From Epilithonimonas caeni DSM 17710 (lineage in GTDB: Bacteria > Bacteroidota > Bacteroidia > Flavobacteriales > Weeksellaceae), in NCBI RefSeq assembly GCF_000426465.1, contig NZ_AUFK01000002.1:1-64000 (forward strand): a stretch of 64,000 bases of DNA. The letters are read 5' to 3'. Position numbers and translations under genes: made by a program. Numbering within the stretch: the stretch's first letter is position 1; the number at the start of each line of letters is the position of its first letter. Positions 42,457 through 51,372 of the stretch are shown in pieces. The notes beneath the pieces are model-generated. The model was given only the letters and a program-made list of their open reading frames with translations, did no database searches and was not told the origin of the DNA.

Positions 42457-44304
42457 ATAGATATATCTTTTTTAAAATTCTATGAAAGCATTTCCGATGC
42501 TTTGATGAATGACAATACCAATGTTTACTTTAATAAGTTCGCAGGTTTTGTTCATATATTGCCTAATGATTCCATACTACAATTTACAAACATTGATTTT
42601 GATTGGAATATCAATGGAGTGATTACAGCTCAGTTGATAGACGAATGTGGTAATGCTATCAAAACATTCCAAGATGGATATGATATCTTGATAAAACCAT
42701 TTCTTGATACCATTTCAGGTAAATATCAGCTGATATTTGAATTCATAACTGATACGGATTTTGGTGAAAGTCTGTTAATGTTGAAGTTTACTTCGTCAGG
42801 GAAAAGCATATATTCATACCCATTTTACAGCACATTCGATAACCAGGAAGAAACGTCTAAGTTTTTCTATAAAAACGAGGGATATCTTTTCGGAATACCT
42901 TACAGTGACCAATCATTTTATCAGGTTATCAGGCTTAGATGTTTCAAGAATGATTCTGATCAGGAAACTGAGAACGAAGAAATTATTCAATTATCAGGTA
43001 ATAAGTTCTATTCAAGGAATGTAACCACACCTGTCAATAAATTTTTATTCTATTTGAGTGATTATTTCACTTTCAATCGATTAGTAAAATTATTGAGTCA
43101 TAATATTACCTATATAGACAGGCAAAGACATACTTCCAGTCCTTCCAAAATATCAAAAGGTGATAGGATACCGGATTCCAATGTTTTTCAGATAGATTTT
43201 GAAGGTAATCCTATTGAGGAATATCTTGATATAACCTCCCAGATCCTCTCAGATCTTTACGTTGTCAGTCTATATCATCCGGATGATTCAGTTTTTGACC
43301 CTGGAGTAACAGTGACGAAGACATTTACAGTAACTTTTAATAGAAATATTTTCATTTTCGATGATTCTATAAGGTTCAATTTGTACAAAAATGGTTCATT
43401 AATAGAATCAAAAAAGCCAAATGCCTATCAAAATACCCTGTTTGCCCAATTTACACCTGATCTTGATGCAGGGGATTACTACATATTAGTTGACGGAGAT
43501 AAAGCAGGTATTCATACACCTATTCAAGATATATTATGGGAAGGAATCACTGATATAAATGATTGGAATTTCAAAGTTCTTGATGAGATACCTCCGGATC
43601 CGGACCCGATTGTTGAAATTACTTGGCCTGATAATAATACAGGTCCTTTAACAGGGATATATAATCAAATAGAGATAAATTCAGGTGTTAGTAACATTTC
43701 ACCCTCGAACCCTATAACATATTGGAGTTGGCAAAGAAAGGATATCAATAATCCTACAACGTTTGTTGAATATAACAACACTTCGACAACATACACAGAA
43801 GTTGTTCTTAGGACCGGGGAAAACTATTTCAGACTTGTTCTGACCTTGCAGAATGGCGACCAAATCACATCGAATATACTGCAATATACAAAGGAGATAT
43901 CTTCAACTATTTATATTACCGATAAAATATCAGATATTAATTCAGGAACATGCACCTATAAACTGCATGTGGAAGGTATGGAGTTTATAGGATTTGCCAA
44001 TGTGGTAGGTAGGAAAGGTTCAAAAGTAAAGGCTTCTCATGTTAATGTTAATCCTTTCGGCAATGATCTAACTATACCAACATCAACACCAATAGGTACT
44101 GATGTATTTAATTCAACTCCTTTAACAATACCGGTAGGAGTTTACAACTGTTCGATATACTTGAATGCAGCTCCAGTGAGTATGAATGATGATGTAATTT
44201 TAGATGGTGCTATATCATATGGCTATGATCAAAATTACTACAATGGTATAGCTCAAGCAGAAGCTCATCTCTTTATCCCGACAAATAATCCACCAGAAGT
44301 TTAA
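42457..44304 (+). CDS. Tail/baseplate-like protein, unusual start
   Basis: The protein is 600 residues from TTG 42502; the frame runs back to ATA 42457 (DISFLKFYESISDALMND) without a normal start codon. The C-terminal half contains Ig-like beta domains (DPDPIVEITWPDNNTGPLTG, then EISSTIYITDKISDINSGT). It lies between the large tail protein and the fibre genes, so it is probably part of the tail tip. The leader resembles those of the portal and the preceding tail gene. Confidence 0.65.
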   Translation: MDISFLKFYESISDALMNDNTNVYFNKFAGFVHILPNDSILQFTNIDFDWNINGVITAQLIDECGNAIKTFQDGYDILIKPFLDTISGKYQLIFEFITDTDFGESLLMLKFTSSGKSIYSYPFYSTFDNQEETSKFFYKNEGYLFGIPYSDQSFYQVIRLRCFKNDSDQETENEEIIQLSGNKFYSRNVTTPVNKFLFYLSDYFTFNRLVKLLSHNITYIDRQRHTSSPSKISKGDRIPDSNVFQIDFEGNPIEEYLDITSQILSDLYVVSLYHPDDSVFDPGVTVTKTFTVTFNRNIFIFDDSIRFNLYKNGSLIESKKPNAYQNTLFAQFTPDLDAGDYYILVDGDKAGIHTPIQDILWEGITDINDWNFKVLDEIPPDPDPIVEITWPDNNTGPLTGIYNQIEINSGVSNISPSNPITYWSWQRKDINNPTTFVEYNNTSTTYTEVVLRTGENYFRLVLTLQNGDQITSNILQYTKEISSTIYITDKISDINSGTCTYKLHVEGMEFIGFANVVGRKGSKVKASHVNVNPFGNDLTIPTSTPIGTDVFNSTPLTIPVGVYNCSIYLNAAPVSMNDDVILDGAISYGYDQNYYNGIAQAEAHLFIPTNNPPEV

Positions 44305-44308
44305 AATT

Positions 44309-45742
44309 ATGAGCGTAGAAACCAAACAAGAACTAATTGAGGTAATTAGAAATGAAACAGAGATCGGCGGGAACACTTGTGAAAGAATAGCTACTGCATT
44401 TACCGAATCCAACCAAGAAAAGCTGGAAAAAAACGGTACAAACCTTTCACAAAGTGACATTGAGGCGTTACGAATTAAATTAGGTATCTATGATGATGAT
44501 TCAAATGAAAATCACATTGATCTGATAGGTGAGATAACGACCTCATCAGATAGTGTGACGATCAATATGAGTGATTCAGGTGTTAACAAAGTGACTTTAG
44601 GAGGTATTGCCTATTATACCTATGCACCCTCTGAATTTTCCTTCACACCCGTTTCCGAAGATCAGATAAAAGTACTAATTATTTATGCCTTGTCAACAGT
44701 CGAACTATTCTATCTGGCAGAAGGTGAGGAAGGATATGAAGCTATCGAACCAACTATCCCAGATGGTGCATTCTTTATAAAAAGAATCACTGTTACATCC
44801 GATGGCCAAGTTATAGATCCGGAACTTATTTCTGGATTAAAAGAAAAGATAGAGGATAATTGGAAGAAAGTCATTTTCAATAAGGGAACTACTTTCTATC
44901 TGGATTTCAATGATAAACGTCAATCGTTCTATTTAAATCCATCAACCAGGACAAGCTCATTTGCTACAATTATATCCGGAATTACTTTTTCTGAAGAAAG
45001 CACAAGGGCTTTTGACTTCCATATATACAACAATTCGAATGTCAATATCAATATAAATACCAGTTCTACATCCGGACTTTCAAAGGGATTTTCGGCAATA
45101 AATACTCCTTTTGTTTTAAAGCCAAAAACAACTGTTTTCGTCAAATATGATCCGGAAACAAACCTGTTAGATATTCTAAAACCGGCTGGAGCTATAGCAA
45201 CTGTAAACGTTACAGGACCTATAACCGGTAACGGTGATGATATCGCATTGGATATATTGCAGGCATCATCTTCACAACGTGGCTCGATGAGTGCAGCTCA
45301 TTGGAGCAAGTTAGAAGGAATAAATCTTTCGGACTATGTGACCAATGTTACTTATTCGGCTGCAATTGCAAATCGATATGTTATCACAACTACCAATATC
45401 ACTGCTCCGGACTCGACTTATCTATACGCTTTAATCACTGATTCATTAGGTATTGTAAGACGATTGAATCTTTCCACATATCTAAGCAACACAAGAGAAC
45501 CTTTGAAGCAACTAAGATATGGTTCCCAAAATCCTCCTACTTTGGCGCAGTTGACCACTTTGGGCATTCAACGGGGAGAATATTATGTACAAACATCCGA
45601 TGGTACATCATCGGGTACAGAGATACAGCGAACATCATTTAATGGAATTCAGTTAACAGAATGGACGGTAACAACTGCTGTGTATAACGCAATGTCAACA
45701 GATCAGAAGAATGCAATTAAAAATCTAAATATAACAGCATAA
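44309..45742 (+). CDS. Tail fibre protein
   Basis: The 477-residue protein starts with a helical anchor (ETKQELIEVIRNETEIGGNT), then beta-rich repeats. The string GPITGNGDDIALDILQASSS followed by RGSMSAAHWSKL is typical of phage fibre shafts close to the tip. It likely contributes to host attachment. Confidence 0.65.
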   Translation: MSVETKQELIEVIRNETEIGGNTCERIATAFTESNQEKLEKNGTNLSQSDIEALRIKLGIYDDDSNENHIDLIGEITTSSDSVTINMSDSGVNKVTLGGIAYYTYAPSEFSFTPVSEDQIKVLIIYALSTVELFYLAEGEEGYEAIEPTIPDGAFFIKRITVTSDGQVIDPELISGLKEKIEDNWKKVIFNKGTTFYLDFNDKRQSFYLNPSTRTSSFATIISGITFSEESTRAFDFHIYNNSNVNININTSSTSGLSKGFSAINTPFVLKPKTTVFVKYDPETNLLDILKPAGAIATVNVTGPITGNGDDIALDILQASSSQRGSMSAAHWSKLEGINLSDYVTNVTYSAAIANRYVITTTNITAPDSTYLYALITDSLGIVRRLNLSTYLSNTREPLKQLRYGSQNPPTLAQLTTLGIQRGEYYVQTSDGTSSGTEIQRTSFNGIQLTEWTVTTAVYNAMSTDQKNAIKNLNITA

Positions 45743-46803
45743 TGTCATTAATATTTAAAGGTCAAACGGTATCAAAGATTCAATCAATGGGAAATAGATC
45801 CCTACAAAGGCGAATATCCGATAATATTGTGTTTAATGATGCTGATATCAAGATTTTAGTAGGAATTAGTAAAACAGATAGAACAACCGCTGGAAGCCTT
45901 GTTGTAACTTTCAATAAGAGTTTAGATATTATAGCTAATTATGGGATAGGTACAAATGCCAATATCTTTAAAAAAACAACTTCTAATTCAATATCGAAAA
46001 CATTTAATATAAACGAAGATAATAACGGTTCAGGAAATGGTTTGAAAGATGAGGATTTTCCAAACAATTTTTTTTACCTATCAATATTTGATATTACATC
46101 AATAACTATATCTCAAACTTCAAATGGTATATGGAAGACCGAATTACAAATATTCACGAATTTTCCAAATTTAGTTAATTATACCAGCAGTATTAATCAA
46201 TCGCCAGACTTCACATTTTTGAGTTCTTTACCAGGTATAACGAATTTGGATTTTGCAGTTTCTGTAACTAATGGATGGGCTGCAGGATTAACATCTTTGA
46301 AAAATAGCAATCTGAAAGCTTTAACACTTAGGTCTTACAATTCAGTAAACCCACCTTTGATGCAAAATTTACCTGCAACCCTATATTACTTCAAATGCAC
46401 ACAATTAGAAGGGTTGCAGGTCGATTTGAAAGATTATTTTACAGGAAATAGAGTGGCATTTGTCAGTATGGGAAATTCTGCTGGCGGCCCTGTTAATAGG
46501 CTTACATATTCGGGAGGTGCTGTATTCCCATCTGTTTTAACTGAAAATGTTCAGGCAGTAGATTATTTATTATACCAATCAACTAATACACCTAATAAAT
46601 TAACAAGTGACCAGTTTTCTCAATTTATCATAGATATGGCAAATCAGGTGACAGCGGTAAACTTAACGACAAAAAGAATTACCGTTCAAGGCACATCACC
46701 GAATACGAGTTATACCGATAATACAAAACCTATCTACCAAACTTATACAGCTGCTAGGAATTATCTTATCGGAACATTAGGAATAGTGATCACAACATCA
46801 TAA
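45742..46803 (+). CDS. Probable receptor-binding or fibre-tip protein
   Basis: The 353-residue protein follows the fibre gene with one shared base. The middle has irregular leucine/asparagine repeats (NLDFAVSVTNGWAAGLTSLK, NSNLKALTLRSYNSVNPPLM) reminiscent of leucine-rich solenoids, a fold suited to binding. Last structural gene before lysis. Function inferred from place. Confidence 0.55.
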   Translation: MSLIFKGQTVSKIQSMGNRSLQRRISDNIVFNDADIKILVGISKTDRTTAGSLVVTFNKSLDIIANYGIGTNANIFKKTTSNSISKTFNINEDNNGSGNGLKDEDFPNNFFYLSIFDITSITISQTSNGIWKTELQIFTNFPNLVNYTSSINQSPDFTFLSSLPGITNLDFAVSVTNGWAAGLTSLKNSNLKALTLRSYNSVNPPLMQNLPATLYYFKCTQLEGLQVDLKDYFTGNRVAFVSMGNSAGGPVNRLTYSGGAVFPSVLTENVQAVDYLLYQSTNTPNKLTSDQFSQFIIDMANQVTAVNLTTKRITVQGTSPNTSYTDNTKPIYQTYTAARNYLIGTLGIVITTS

Positions 46804-46820
46804 CATTAAAATAAATCAAA

Positions 46821-47045
46821 ATGAAAGAATTAACAAAACCTTGTATCGTAGTTTGGAATAATGAGAATATAATCCAAACAAAACTTTATGACAACGTATC
46901 TACATGGCATGGTCCAATGTATGAATCAGCAGAATTCGATTCCCCGGAAGAATTGGACCAATTCATCTCAGATAATGAGCTTATCGATATGGGTTGGAGA
47001 AATTCAGCTGATGAAATAGCAGAAGATGATAATATGGAACTTTAG
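46821..47045 (+). CDS. Hypothetical small acidic protein
   Basis: A 74-residue protein (MKELTKPCIVVWNNENIIQT), acidic at its end, between fibre and holin genes. Unknown function. Confidence 0.6.
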   Translation: MKELTKPCIVVWNNENIIQTKLYDNVSTWHGPMYESAEFDSPEELDQFISDNELIDMGWRNSADEIAEDDNMEL

Positions 47046-47049
47046 TAAG

Positions 47050-47640
47050 ATGAGAACAAAATTAAAATATATCATCACAAGAATAGCATTATGGTTAACG
47101 CCTGTTATTTTGCTTTTCGCACACCGGATTCCACTAACTTATGAAGATCGCTTTCGATATTTCTACAAAGGTTTTTTTAAAATAACACCAATTATTTTCA
47201 TCGTTAATCTCTTGGTCGGATGGCACAATGAACATCTAATTTTTTTAAAAAGTTTATATGGTGTTTTAGTGATTAATGCTGGAATTGGTATTTGGGCGCA
47301 TATTAAACTTGGAACCTTTGACATTGGTGAATTTTTCAAATCTACACTTATCACGATTGCTGTTATTTTCGCAGTCTATTTTTCATTAGATAAATTGGGA
47401 GAATCTATTCCGGAGGGATTTCTGGAAATAGGATTTGCAAGCACAGTCCAAGTGATGACATTACTATTTCCTATATCAAAAATAGCTCGAAACGGCTTCA
47501 TTTTAACCAATGGAGGATTTCCACCTGAATTTTTAATAAAAGCACTTTATAATTATCAAAAAGATGGAAATCTCAAAGCTTTCCTTGAATTTCAAAATAC
47601 CCAAAATAATAATGAAGAAAATAATTTACCTGCTGCTTAG
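47050..47640 (+). CDS. Putative holin, multi-pass membrane protein
   Basis: From the ATG at 47050 the product is 196 residues with four to five hydrophobic helices (LWLTPVILLFAHR, IIFIVNLLVGW, GVLVINAGIGIWAHI, STLITIAVIFAVYFSLD, VQVMTLLFPIS). It comes directly before a spanin and an endolysin, the normal place for a holin that opens the inner membrane. A longer frame begins at 47026 but overlaps the previous gene. It is larger than most holins. Confidence 0.6.
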   Translation: MRTKLKYIITRIALWLTPVILLFAHRIPLTYEDRFRYFYKGFFKITPIIFIVNLLVGWHNEHLIFLKSLYGVLVINAGIGIWAHIKLGTFDIGEFFKSTLITIAVIFAVYFSLDKLGESIPEGFLEIGFASTVQVMTLLFPISKIARNGFILTNGGFPPEFLIKALYNYQKDGNLKAFLEFQNTQNNNEENNLPAA

Positions 47641-48262
47641 CATTGTTTTGATTTCTTGTGGAAGTCGAAACACCGAAAAAGAAAAGACAAAAGAGTCTGA
47701 GAAAGCTTCTTTGAATCAATTTTCAGAAAGTAAATCAGATATTTCTAAAATTGAAAACACTGAAAAATCAGAGTCGAAAACGGAAGATAATTCAGTTGCT
47801 CAAGATTTTCGAACAACTGAATTATCAAAATCGGATTCTGAGAAATCCGGAGAAAAATCAAATTCAGAAAATAGTTCCGAGATCGAGAAGATCAGAGAAT
47901 ATTATGAGAATGGAAAATTGAAATCAGAACGGGAAACTTCAAAAAACTATTCGAAATTATCACAAGAAAAAGATTACTGGAAATCATCAGCCGAATCTTT
48001 GAGAGAAGATAATTTAAAAATACTTGAAAATTCAAAACTGATTTACCGGGATAATTTGAAACTTCAGCGAAATAATCAGAAATTAATAACCACAAATAAT
48101 AAATCACTATCTAAATTACAAAAAACTAGTCTTGAATTATCGAAAAAAACAGAAAGCAAAAGAGATTCGTGGTGGCTTTATGTTTTGATTGTGGTTGTTT
48201 CAATTATTGGATGGGAACTATTGACAAAGTATAATCGAACCGGAAGAATGTTTAATTTTTAA
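47612..48262 (+). CDS. Unimolecular spanin (u-spanin)
   Basis: From the ATG at 47612 the 216-residue protein has a lipoprotein signal (lipobox LISC, C16), a long charged coiled-coil stretch, and one C-terminal transmembrane helix (WWLYVLIVVVSIIGWELL). Outer-membrane lipid anchor plus inner-membrane helix in one chain is the u-spanin plan known from phage T1 gp11. It would fuse the two membranes as the last step of lysis. Its start overlaps the holin end by 29 bp. Confidence 0.75.
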   Translation: MKKIIYLLLSIVLISCGSRNTEKEKTKESEKASLNQFSESKSDISKIENTEKSESKTEDNSVAQDFRTTELSKSDSEKSGEKSNSENSSEIEKIREYYENGKLKSERETSKNYSKLSQEKDYWKSSAESLREDNLKILENSKLIYRDNLKLQRNNQKLITTNNKSLSKLQKTSLELSKKTESKRDSWWLYVLIVVVSIIGWELLTKYNRTGRMFNF

Positions 48263-48272
48263 TGTTATAAAT

Positions 48273-48743
48273 ATGAAAACAACTTCACAATACATTTTAA
48301 AATATGGTGTGCCGACACCTAACGGAACGGGCTATCTCACAACAATAGAGCTTCCATTTCCTTTGCGTATTGCTTGGGATAAAAAGACATCTGTAAAAAA
48401 ATTGACTTGTCACAAAGCTATTGCGGAACCTTTGAAGGCCGTTTTTGCTGATTTACTCAAAGCTTACGGCTATGAAAAAATCAAAGAATTAGGGATTGAT
48501 CTGTTTGGCGGCTGCTTTAATTTCAGGCAAATGAGGGGCGGTTCTAACTATTCGGTTCATGCTTGGGGTTTGGCAATCGATTTGGACCCAGAACGTAATC
48601 AATTAAAGGAAACTTCCAAAACTGCAAGATTTGCACGTCCTGAATATAAGCAGATGATTGACATATTTTATAAAAATGGATTTGTTTCACTAGGCCGTGA
48701 AAAAAACTATGACTGGATGCATTTTCAATGGGATAATTTCTAA
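48273..48743 (+). CDS. M15-family peptidoglycan peptidase (endolysin)
   Basis: The 156-residue protein has the M15 zinc motif SVHAWGLAIDLD near 95-106 (His and Asp ligands) and the final DWMHFQW with the third ligand His. M15 enzymes cut peptide stems of peptidoglycan (VanY or L-Ala-D-Glu type). No signal peptide is seen, so release through a holin is expected. Confidence 0.85.
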   Translation: MKTTSQYILKYGVPTPNGTGYLTTIELPFPLRIAWDKKTSVKKLTCHKAIAEPLKAVFADLLKAYGYEKIKELGIDLFGGCFNFRQMRGGSNYSVHAWGLAIDLDPERNQLKETSKTARFARPEYKQMIDIFYKNGFVSLGREKNYDWMHFQWDNF

Positions 48744-48763
48744 AAAAATGAGATGTTTATCTA

Positions 48764-48789
48764 ATCCCGGACGTGTTCCGGGATTTTTA
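48764..48789 (+). terminator. Rho-independent terminator after lysis cassette
   Basis: TCCCGGA-CGTGT-TCCGGGA followed by five T, 21 bp downstream of the endolysin stop. It may also stop the convergent gene at 48790. Confidence 0.85.
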
Positions 48790-49047
48790 TTATTCGTTCA
48801 CTGGTTTTGCTTCATCACAATATAAATGCGTGAAGTATGATTTTTTCTTTGTTTTTGGTTCTTCAAATATTTCTGATTGGAATCTTATTTTGAATTCCCA
48901 ATAATCCCATTTACGAATTCCCAATTGATATGGATTGAACGTGCAATGCACTTCAAAATGCTGTTTTTTGGCATCACCATAAAATTCAACTATTACACTT
49001 TTATCAGTTGGTTCAATTGATTCCCGGATTGTGGCTTTAAGTTTCAT
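48790..49047 (-). CDS. Hypothetical protein, convergent with lysis genes
   Basis: An 85-residue protein (MKLKATIRESIEPTDKSVIV), beta-rich with aromatic residues (KWDYWEFKIRF). It is the only - strand gene among the late genes besides the integrase and lies between lysis and HicAB. Such isolated reversed genes are often prophage cargo, but no function can be assigned. Confidence 0.6.
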   Translation of the reverse strand: MKLKATIRESIEPTDKSVIVEFYGDAKKQHFEVHCTFNPYQLGIRKWDYWEFKIRFQSEIFEEPKTKKKSYFTHLYCDEAKPVNE

Positions 49048-49095
49048 CTTTTGAAATTGATAAACTAAATTAAAGTAAAAATAATTAAAAAAAGT

Positions 49096-49137
49096 TGCAA
49101 AAATATTTGCATATTAGTATATAATTATATACCTTTA
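49096..49137 (+). promoter_or_regulatory. hicA promoter with two palindromes
   Basis: TGCAAA-AATA-TTTGCA (49096-49111) and the 14-bp perfect palindrome TATATAATTATATA (49118-49131) flank the likely -33 TTG (49107-49109) and -7 box TACCTTTA (49130-49137, spacer 20). The palindromes are probable HicB operators, giving autorepression of the toxin-antitoxin pair. Confidence 0.55.
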
Positions 49138-49167
49138 CAGGGTTGAATTAATACAGAAAAACGTTCT

Positions 49168-49344
49168 ATGAAATCAAGCGAATTACACCGAAAGGTAAAA
49201 AAGAATGGATGGATTCACATCAGAACCGATGGAAGCCATTACATCTACGAGAAAGACGGTCGAACTTACCCAGTTCCTTATCATGGACCAAAAGAAGTTG
49301 GAAAAGGTCTTGAACGTAAGATCATCAAAGAAATGGGGCTTTAA
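49168..49344 (+). CDS. hicA: HicA-type mRNA interferase toxin
   Basis: The 58-residue protein shows the double-stranded RNA-binding-like HicA fold: MKSSELHRKVKKNGWIHIRT, then DGSHYIYEK with the catalytic His (H24), and PVPYHGPKEVGKGL. HicA cleaves mRNA when free of HicB. It is the first gene of a two-gene unit in the prophage next to the integrase. Confidence 0.88.
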   Translation: MKSSELHRKVKKNGWIHIRTDGSHYIYEKDGRTYPVPYHGPKEVGKGLERKIIKEMGL

Positions 49345-49412
49345 TTAGCCCCTATTTTTGAAAGCTGATTAATTCATAAAACAATTAGTAAATCTTTAAA
49401 ATCTCTAAAACA

Positions 49413-49811
49413 ATGAATACTATTAAAATAGTTATCGAAAAAACACCGGATATGTATTCTGCTTATGCTGAAAATGTTGAAGGTATTTATGGCGGTGGTG
49501 ATACACCACAAGAAGCCAAAGAATCCATTTTAAAATCGATTCAACTTTTAATTGAGAATAATGCACCTGAAAATGTTCCTAGCATTTTAAAAGGTCAATA
49601 CACTGTCAAGTATGAATTTGACACAGAAAGTCTGATTAATTACTTGAAAGGAATTATCACTTATCCTGGATTCGAAACGCTGACAGGAATCAACGAAAAA
49701 CAAATTGCACATTATTCATCTGGTTTAAAAAAACCGAGAAGGGAACAAAAAGATAAAATTCAAATCGGATTACATAACTTTGCAAAAGAATTATTGGCAA
49801 TAGAACTTTAG
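49413..49811 (+). CDS. hicB: HicB-type antitoxin with HTH
   Basis: The 132-residue protein has the HicB partial RNase H-like domain (YSAYAENVEGIYGGGDTPQE with KESILKSIQLL) and a C-terminal HTH (INEKQIAHYSSGLKKPRREQ). It neutralises HicA and probably represses the promoter at 49096-49137. The 68-bp gap between the two genes is larger than usual and contains no further gene. Confidence 0.85.
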   Translation: MNTIKIVIEKTPDMYSAYAENVEGIYGGGDTPQEAKESILKSIQLLIENNAPENVPSILKGQYTVKYEFDTESLINYLKGIITYPGFETLTGINEKQIAHYSSGLKKPRREQKDKIQIGLHNFAKELLAIEL

Positions 49812-49846
49812 TATTAATTCAACACTTCTACTTATCTATTGTTAAG

Positions 49847-49880
49847 AAGCCCTGAATAAATCAGGGCTTTATTATTTTTA
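49847..49880 (+). terminator. Rho-independent terminator after hicB
   Basis: AAGCCCTGA-ATAAA-TCAGGGCTT (9 bp) followed by a T-rich tail with five consecutive T. Confidence 0.85.
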
Positions 49881-49881
49881 T

Positions 49882-49963
49882 TATATTTGCGTTAAGTTTA
49901 ACTCATTGCTGAATATAAACTTAACTTTAATAGCGACAGATCCAACATTGTCGCTATTTTTTT
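49882..49963 (+). ncRNA. Candidate small RNA unit beside the integrase
   Basis: A TATATTTG box (49882-49889) directly follows the hicB terminator. Downstream come a perfect 10-bp inverted repeat GTTAAGTTTA/TAAACTTAAC (49891-49900 with 49916-49925) and a terminator AATAGCGACA/TGTCGCTATT with seven T (49929-49963). No gene fits between. The predicted RNA of about 70 nt ends antisense to the last codons of the integrase gene. The inverted repeat might instead be a protein-binding site; both readings are inference. Confidence 0.55.
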
Positions 49964-51218
49964 ATCCGACCTCGATATTCTTTAGGAACTCAAGCTGCCT
50001 TTTGCTTCTGCCAACCGTATATATTGATGTTGTTTTATCAGTTGTGTGTGAAGCTGCGGTTTGGGCAATATTAAAGTCGATAGGGATAACATTTGACGAA
50101 TTTTGAATTTGGTCCAGTTTATCCAAATAAAGATATTTCCATGAATAGAAATCTTCTGTAATGGGAATAACATTACCATTCTCATCTTTGATATTATCCG
50201 TATTTTTTACATATTTTGACCATCTATGTGTTATCCTAGATGGAGATATCGAATAATTGCCTGGAACAAGACCTTCAGAGAATATATAATCATCTTCAGA
50301 AGTACAAAGCTCACATAGCTCTTTCCAATATTTCAATGAGCCTATATTTATGGCTTTAGTAACCCATTTATAATAGCTTCCTTTCTGTATTTGGATAACA
50401 TATTCGTGTTTTTCGATATTGACATGCTTTTTCTGTATCCGGAACAGCTCGGAAGATCGCGAACCACTTCTATAGAATATCTCTTTATATCTGAAGAAAC
50501 TATAATGTCTTTCCTTTAAAAATTTGTCAATATATGGGAGCTTCTCATCCGAAATGATTTCCCTGATCTTTGGAATGACCTTTCTCTTATCGATCTCCCT
50601 GACCGGATTATTCTCAATACATCCCCTTTGAACCAATATCTTGAAGATATCTTTCAGATATTGCCTGAACTTATTGAAGTAACTTGGACCTAATTTCAGA
50701 TGGTCCAATGTATTTACGATATGCCATATCTTGACCGTGGAAATATTGATATAGGAATAGTTCATTTCATCGATACCCTTTTCGAATCTATTAATGGCAA
50801 TCCTTACTTCATTCAGATGTTTATCGGACCCGGAAAGATGCAAACGTGCTTTCTGCAAAGCTGATTTGAAGTCAGTATCCGGATTCAGTTCGCTTGATTC
50901 GTCCACCATATATTTTTGCGTGATGGGATTGTAATGATAATCGTCCAGAAGCCTTTCCATTTCACTTCTATAAACAACAGCGGCCTCCTTTAGTTCTGCT
51001 AGTGTCGTAAATCCATTCAACCGTTTCCGGAACTGGTAACCTGAAGGGTGTTTCACTTGGAATTTCGGATCATGGAAACGACATTCTATGAAACAATCTT
51101 TTTGTAATGTGATGTTTGACCTTGCTGTAAGGAGGTCTTTAGGTGAAAAGTAGAATTGAGTTCTGGAACATCCGTTCCTGAGGTCTTTTCTAGGGACCCT
51201 TTGTTTTGTCTTTTTCAT
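49962..51218 (-). CDS. int: Phage tyrosine integrase
   Basis: The 418-residue protein has an N-terminal arm-binding part, a core-binding helical domain (HLNEVRIAINRFEKGIDEMN) and a catalytic domain with RSGSRSSELFRIQ (first Arg), a strand with Lys (GSYYKWVTKAI) and SHTTDKTTSIYT with the nucleophilic Tyr. The usual H-x-x-R box reads YSWKY, with Lys in place of the second Arg, a substitution that appears in many Bacteroidetes integrases. It recombines attP with the tRNA gene. Its start lies 14 bp from arm-type repeats at attR, so it may repress itself. Confidence 0.92.
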   Translation of the reverse strand: MKKTKQRVPRKDLRNGCSRTQFYFSPKDLLTARSNITLQKDCFIECRFHDPKFQVKHPSGYQFRKRLNGFTTLAELKEAAVVYRSEMERLLDDYHYNPITQKYMVDESSELNPDTDFKSALQKARLHLSGSDKHLNEVRIAINRFEKGIDEMNYSYINISTVKIWHIVNTLDHLKLGPSYFNKFRQYLKDIFKILVQRGCIENNPVREIDKRKVIPKIREIISDEKLPYIDKFLKERHYSFFRYKEIFYRSGSRSSELFRIQKKHVNIEKHEYVIQIQKGSYYKWVTKAINIGSLKYWKELCELCTSEDDYIFSEGLVPGNYSISPSRITHRWSKYVKNTDNIKDENGNVIPITEDFYSWKYLYLDKLDQIQNSSNVIPIDFNIAQTAASHTTDKTTSIYTVGRSKRQLEFLKNIEVG

Positions 51219-51231
51219 TGCTGACAGATTT

Positions 51232-51257
51232 AATGTTACTTATAATGTTACTCGTAA
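51232..51257. promoter_or_regulatory. Candidate integrase arm-type sites, right side
   Basis: AATGTTAC occurs at 51232 and 51244, again 12 bp apart, mirroring the left pair at 2054/2066. The sites lie between the integrase start and the attR core. Confidence 0.6.
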
Positions 51258-51328
51258 ACATAAACTGCCAGATTCTTGAGGCTTTAAAAAACCGGAGAAA
51301 CCTAATGTTGGAGCGGTTTCCCCGATTA

Positions 51329-51372
51329 GTGGTCCCACCTGGGCTCGAACCAGGGACCACCTGATTATGAGT
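51329..51372. other. attR core (44 bp, within tRNA)
   Basis: Right copy of the integration core. Together with host bases 51373-51403 it keeps the tRNA gene whole, as usual for phages that insert in tRNA 3' ends. Confidence 0.95.

Larger units (their letters stand above)
1931..51372. mobile_element. Complete tailed prophage integrated in a tRNA-Met gene
   Basis: The element is bounded by a perfect 44-bp direct repeat of the tRNA 3' half (1931-1974 and 51329-51372), so the integrated unit is about 49.4 kb. It holds a tyrosine integrase at the right end, lysogeny control at the left end, recombination and replication genes, terminase, portal, protease, HK97-type capsid, tail genes, tape measure, lysis cassette and fibre genes. 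No obviously broken core gene was seen. Three structural genes lack a conventional start codon in frame, so viability cannot be assumed. The long tape measure with no sheath-like gene recognised favours a long non-contractile (siphovirus) tail. Confidence 0.95.

Noticed and set aside
39502-46803. Diversity-generating retroelement acting on fibre genes
   Set aside because: No reverse transcriptase gene and no template/variable repeat pair was seen.
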